Assembly (NCBI GenBank): GCA_039024295.1
Contig: JBCDIQ010000222.1
Span: 1-9,533 of the forward strand
DNA length: 9,533 bases
Origin: JBCDIQ01 sp039024295
Lineage (GTDB): Bacteria; Bacteroidota; Bacteroidia; J057
Direction: 5' to 3'
Both the position numbers and the translations under genes were made by a program. Position 1 is the stretch's first letter; each line of letters opens with the position of its first letter. This document shows, piece by piece, positions 7,157-9,533 of this stretch. The notes beneath the pieces were generated by a model, which saw nothing but the letters and a program-made list of their open reading frames with translations, searched no databases and had not been told where the DNA came from.

Positions 7157-8143
7157 ATGAAACAAACATCTACCATTTTTTTATTTCTATTGATGCCTTT
7201 TATTGCCTCAAGGGGACAGAATACATTTTTTGTTTCTTTTGAGCTGATAAACGAGTTTTCAACTGTAAAGCAATATGTAGAGCAGAAGAAGGACTGGGCG
7301 GTTAGCTCGATTGAAGAAAATCAGTCCATAACCGTAAATGCACCTGAGGGGGATTGTAGCTATTTGTTCAACAGGGGCAAATTGTATCAGGTGGAAATGC
7401 AGAAGCTTTACAACAAGAAAAATGGCAAAAGGGCGTTAGAAGGCACTTGGGAATACCTGCGGGTAACGGGTGCTCAGGAGATAAGTACATTTGAAGAGGA
7501 TGGCTGGAAAATCCAGACATATGCAAGAGCAAATCGAATTATTGAATTAAGCTTACGCCAAAAAGGAGGCATCACAGAACTCGGATTGATGGTGCAGTAC
7601 ATTCCTTTCGCTCCCATGGAGGATAAAAGCGAATTCGCCCATAAAGCCCGAGAGATGGAAACATTGCGCCAGGACGAGCAAAAATCCCACCAGGAATTTG
7701 TGATAGCTTATCGCGATTCTTTGATGGCTGTTCAAGCGCTGGTGGAGGCTGCACGCATCGAGGATTCTATTAGAATGGCCAAGCAGGCCATAGATATGTT
7801 CGTGGAAGAGGACCCACAAGAAAATGATGAAAGTCCCACAGAATTTCAGGCCACAAATAAACCTGCTCCTTCTAGCAGGCCCGCTGCACCAGCCCGTCAG
7901 TTCAATGATGAACTTCCTCCGATGGAAGACATGAGCCATCAGTTGTTTGCCGCTCCAGCGGAGGACACAACCTCTATTAAGGTGCCCATTACCGAAGCAG
8001 AACCTCAAGCGGAAGAACCAGCTTTTGGGGAGGAAAAGATTCCTGATTCAGCAGGTTTTGGTGAGGAGGTGCCCCTTAAAATGGAAAAGGCAGTAACAGA
8101 TACTCCAGAAGTTGAGTCCCCTGTAGACGAAATTGAAGACTAG
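7157..8143 (+). CDS. Secreted hypothetical protein with coiled-coil region and acidic disordered tail
   Basis: Encodes 328 residues of no family I recognise. A signal peptide covers residues 1-20 (MKQTSTIFLFLLMPFIASRG), probably cut before Gln21; no lipobox cysteine follows. Residues about 22-150 look like a compact mixed alpha/beta domain (FFVSFELINEFSTVKQYVEQ, GTWEYLRVTGAQEI, ITELGLMVQYIPF). Residues about 155-215 are strongly helical and charged and may form a coiled coil. From about 217 to the end the sequence is Pro/Glu/Asp-rich low complexity, with a small repeat (FGEEKIP near 290, FGEEVP near 301) and an acidic end (SPVDEIED). It is therefore probably a periplasmic or envelope protein with a flexible anionic tail. 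No T9SS sorting domain, catalytic motif or membrane anchor is seen. It has its own promoter and terminator, so it is monocistronic. The gene is secure; its function is not known. Confidence -1.
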   Translation: MKQTSTIFLFLLMPFIASRGQNTFFVSFELINEFSTVKQYVEQKKDWAVSSIEENQSITVNAPEGDCSYLFNRGKLYQVEMQKLYNKKNGKRALEGTWEYLRVTGAQEISTFEEDGWKIQTYARANRIIELSLRQKGGITELGLMVQYIPFAPMEDKSEFAHKAREMETLRQDEQKSHQEFVIAYRDSLMAVQALVEAARIEDSIRMAKQAIDMFVEEDPQENDESPTEFQATNKPAPSSRPAAPARQFNDELPPMEDMSHQLFAAPAEDTTSIKVPITEAEPQAEEPAFGEEKIPDSAGFGEEVPLKMEKAVTDTPEVESPVDEIED

Positions 8144-8205
8144 CCAACGCCTAGGCACCCTAAAGATTAGGCAAGAAATATATACTTCCTGTTATTCCGT
8201 TGACT

Positions 8206-8232
8206 GGGCGTACCTTCGGGTACGTCTTTTTT
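8206..8232 (+). terminator. Rho-independent terminator with UUCG tetraloop
   Basis: CGTACC (8209-8214), loop TTCG (8215-8218) and GGTACG (8219-8224) form a perfect six-pair stem, extendable outward by G-T and G-C pairs (8206-8208 with 8225-8227). The loop is the extra-stable C(UUCG)G type. Six Ts (8227-8232) follow, giving textbook termination of the plus-strand gene at 7157. The T-run overlaps the last bases of the convergent DUF819 gene. The reverse strand lacks a T-run, so the terminator works one way. Confidence -1.
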
Positions 8233-9346
8233 ATGTTCCTAATAAGCTACTAAGAAGCAAGCCTAATAAGTTCCCTACTGCAAATCCTAAGACACCTGCT
8301 GTCATGCCGGAGGTAATGATTTCCCTGTTTTGCATCACCCGAGCAGCAGGGGCGACGAACACAGGACTCATGATGGCGGCCACTGAAGTGATCAAAGCAG
8401 TATCTGCATCAATTTTTAGCACTTTTGCGATTATCAAATGAAAGAAAATAGAACCATACATGCATACGGCCATAAACCCAAGCAGGCCACCGTCTTGGTT
8501 CAGGAGTAATTCCAGGTCAACAAGGCTGCCAACAGCGACGCAAAACACCAGCAACAGGTATTCTCCCGCTTCAAAACTGCCTTTTAGGGCCCTAATAGAG
8601 GGGAATAGGGCACCAGCAATTCCCAATAGGGTTACGCCGACGACAATTACCAACCCCTGTTGAGGGCCCTTTACGCCAAGGGTTTCTGCCGCAGCAAAGC
8701 ATACTCCCAAGCAAGCTCCTGAGAGTAGTACGCTGTAGGCCACTCCCTTTATTGAGATGTCTGGGAGGGGAGTTGTAGAAGTACTTGAAGAATGAAGAGG
8801 CTGATAATGCGGAAGAAAAAGCTGTAGCAGCCTGTGTGCGATGGTAAATAAGAGAAGCAAATAGGGAACTGCAAGAACGATATCCACCACTGTTGCCTGT
8901 GTAATTTGTTCGGGAGACATATCAAGTGCGACCCCGACCGCAGCCAGATTCGGTGTTCCGCCTGTATAGACCCCTACTGCCATACCGGCAAATTTGTCAG
9001 CACTTGAAATGGAATCACCTAAAAATGAGTAGGCTAGGGTAGTGCTAGCCACTGCCCCAATTACACAACCTAAAAAGGAAAGCAGGGTTTTGGGGGCAAG
9101 CTTGAGCCATTCAGGGATATTGGCAGAAAATAGGACAAGGGGAACCGCAAGGACCGCACTCACCTCCATAATGGTTTGGGCAAATTCTGTATTAAGATCG
9201 CCAAGTTGGCCAACAAGAAACCCTGCTGCATAGCAAAGTATCACAGGGCCCAGCCATTGAATCAGTTTGATCCGTTTCTCGGCAAATAAAAATACCAGCG
9301 GCAAGATGAAGTAGGCAAGAACTTGAATCCAAGTCATAGGTATCAA
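8231..9346 (-). CDS. DUF819-family multi-pass membrane protein
   Basis: Encodes 371 residues, about the usual length for DUF819, a family of predicted inner-membrane transport-like proteins whose substrate is not firmly established. About ten hydrophobic helices are visible, in two halves around a polar cytoplasmic-type linker (about 182-198, Ser/Thr-rich). Family signatures are GVYTGGTPNLAAVG (125-138) in the first half and SVAAIMSPVFVAPAA (321-335) at the equivalent place in the second half. This fits a two-fold repeat carrier architecture. Asp155 (TVVDIV) and Asp277 (SLVDLEL) lie in or near membrane helices and could take part in ion coupling (inference). Two starts are close together: ATG at 9346 and ATG at 9337 (MTWIQVL). 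The promoter at 9384-9354 would start transcription almost at 9346, which favours 9337 or a leaderless message. The gene converges on the secreted-protein gene and shares no operon with it. Family call good, substrate unknown. Confidence -1.
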   Translation of the reverse strand: MIPMTWIQVLAYFILPLVFLFAEKRIKLIQWLGPVILCYAAGFLVGQLGDLNTEFAQTIMEVSAVLAVPLVLFSANIPEWLKLAPKTLLSFLGCVIGAVASTTLAYSFLGDSISSADKFAGMAVGVYTGGTPNLAAVGVALDMSPEQITQATVVDIVLAVPYLLLLFTIAHRLLQLFLPHYQPLHSSSTSTTPLPDISIKGVAYSVLLSGACLGVCFAAAETLGVKGPQQGLVIVVGVTLLGIAGALFPSIRALKGSFEAGEYLLLVFCVAVGSLVDLELLLNQDGGLLGFMAVCMYGSIFFHLIIAKVLKIDADTALITSVAAIMSPVFVAPAARVMQNREIITSGMTAGVLGFAVGNLLGLLLSSLLGT

Positions 9347-9353
9347 TCAGGCT

Positions 9354-9384
9354 CAAAAATATAAGTTGTGTTACTTCACAGCAA
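9354..9384 (-). promoter_or_regulatory. Promoter of the DUF819 gene
   Basis: On the minus strand TTG (9384-9382), a 20-base spacer and TATTTTTG (9361-9354) match the Bacteroidota -33/-7 pair. The element ends only seven bases before the first ATG (9346), so the message would be leaderless from that ATG or have a leader of about ten bases from the second ATG (9337). The rest of 9385-9533 shows no gene or other signal I can support. Confidence -1.
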
Positions 9385-9533
9385 CCGAAAATGCCTTCAA
9401 TCCTGTGGAGAGAGATAAACGAAGAATTAACTTAGAATTAAAACATAACATCGTTATTTACCTTGGAAACTGCTTTTGCAAGCAAAAATATGATAACTAG
9501 AGCCTCCGGGTCCGTTGAATAAGGATAAAATCC

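Noticed and set aside
7553..8008. 151-codon minus-strand frame antisense to the secreted-protein gene
   Set aside because: The plus frame has a signal peptide, a matching promoter and a terminator. The minus translation is Cys/His-rich with no domain.
9438..9533. Open minus-strand frame of 31 codons entering from the right edge
   Set aside because: It could be the tail of a neighbouring gene, but it is too short to judge, shows no motif, and the other two frames on that strand are open for comparable or slightly shorter stretches.

Overview
The window reads as chromosomal DNA from a member of the Bacteroidota. A Saprospiria/Lewinella-like relative is plausible, but this cannot be settled here. 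The evidence is a secreted peptidase ending in a Type IX secretion (T9SS) type-A sorting domain, a lipoprotein with a short Bacteroidota-style signal, and start regions without Shine-Dalgarno sequences. Several upstream regions also carry the Bacteroidota -7 promoter element TAnnTTTG. Nothing points to a phage, plasmid, insertion sequence, CRISPR array, tRNA or rRNA.

Layout from left to right. (1) Positions 1-1548, minus strand: the N-terminal 516 codons of a large unrecognised five-helix membrane protein that runs off the left edge. (2) 1658-2293, plus: a small protein with an N-terminal domain matching effector-associated domain 11 (EAD11), a single C-terminal membrane helix and an acidic tail, divergent from (1). 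(3) 2443-2880, minus: a lipocalin-like lipoprotein. (4) 3014-6205, minus: a 1063-residue S8 (subtilisin/KP-43-like) peptidase with a duplicated propeptide-like module, Ig/FN3/PKD domains and a T9SS tail, closed by a strong intrinsic terminator. (5) 6329-6988, minus: an SRAP/YedK-type DNA abasic-site crosslinking protein with all key residues. (6) 7157-8143, plus: an unrecognised secreted protein with a long acidic disordered tail, with a good promoter and a UUCG-loop terminator. (7) 8231-9346, minus: a DUF819-family multi-pass membrane protein. Positions 9347-9533 hold its promoter and no convincing gene.

Most genes look like single transcription units, separated by promoters or terminators, and no multi-gene operon is evident. 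The part most likely to belong to a poorly described system is the left end. There, an EAD11 adaptor domain is fused directly to a membrane anchor rather than to an enzymatic effector, and sits head-to-head with an unknown polytopic membrane protein. EADs are known as homotypic adaptor domains of prokaryotic conflict and cell-death-like systems. A functional link between these two genes is inference only, and the neighbouring locus beyond the left edge would be needed to test it.
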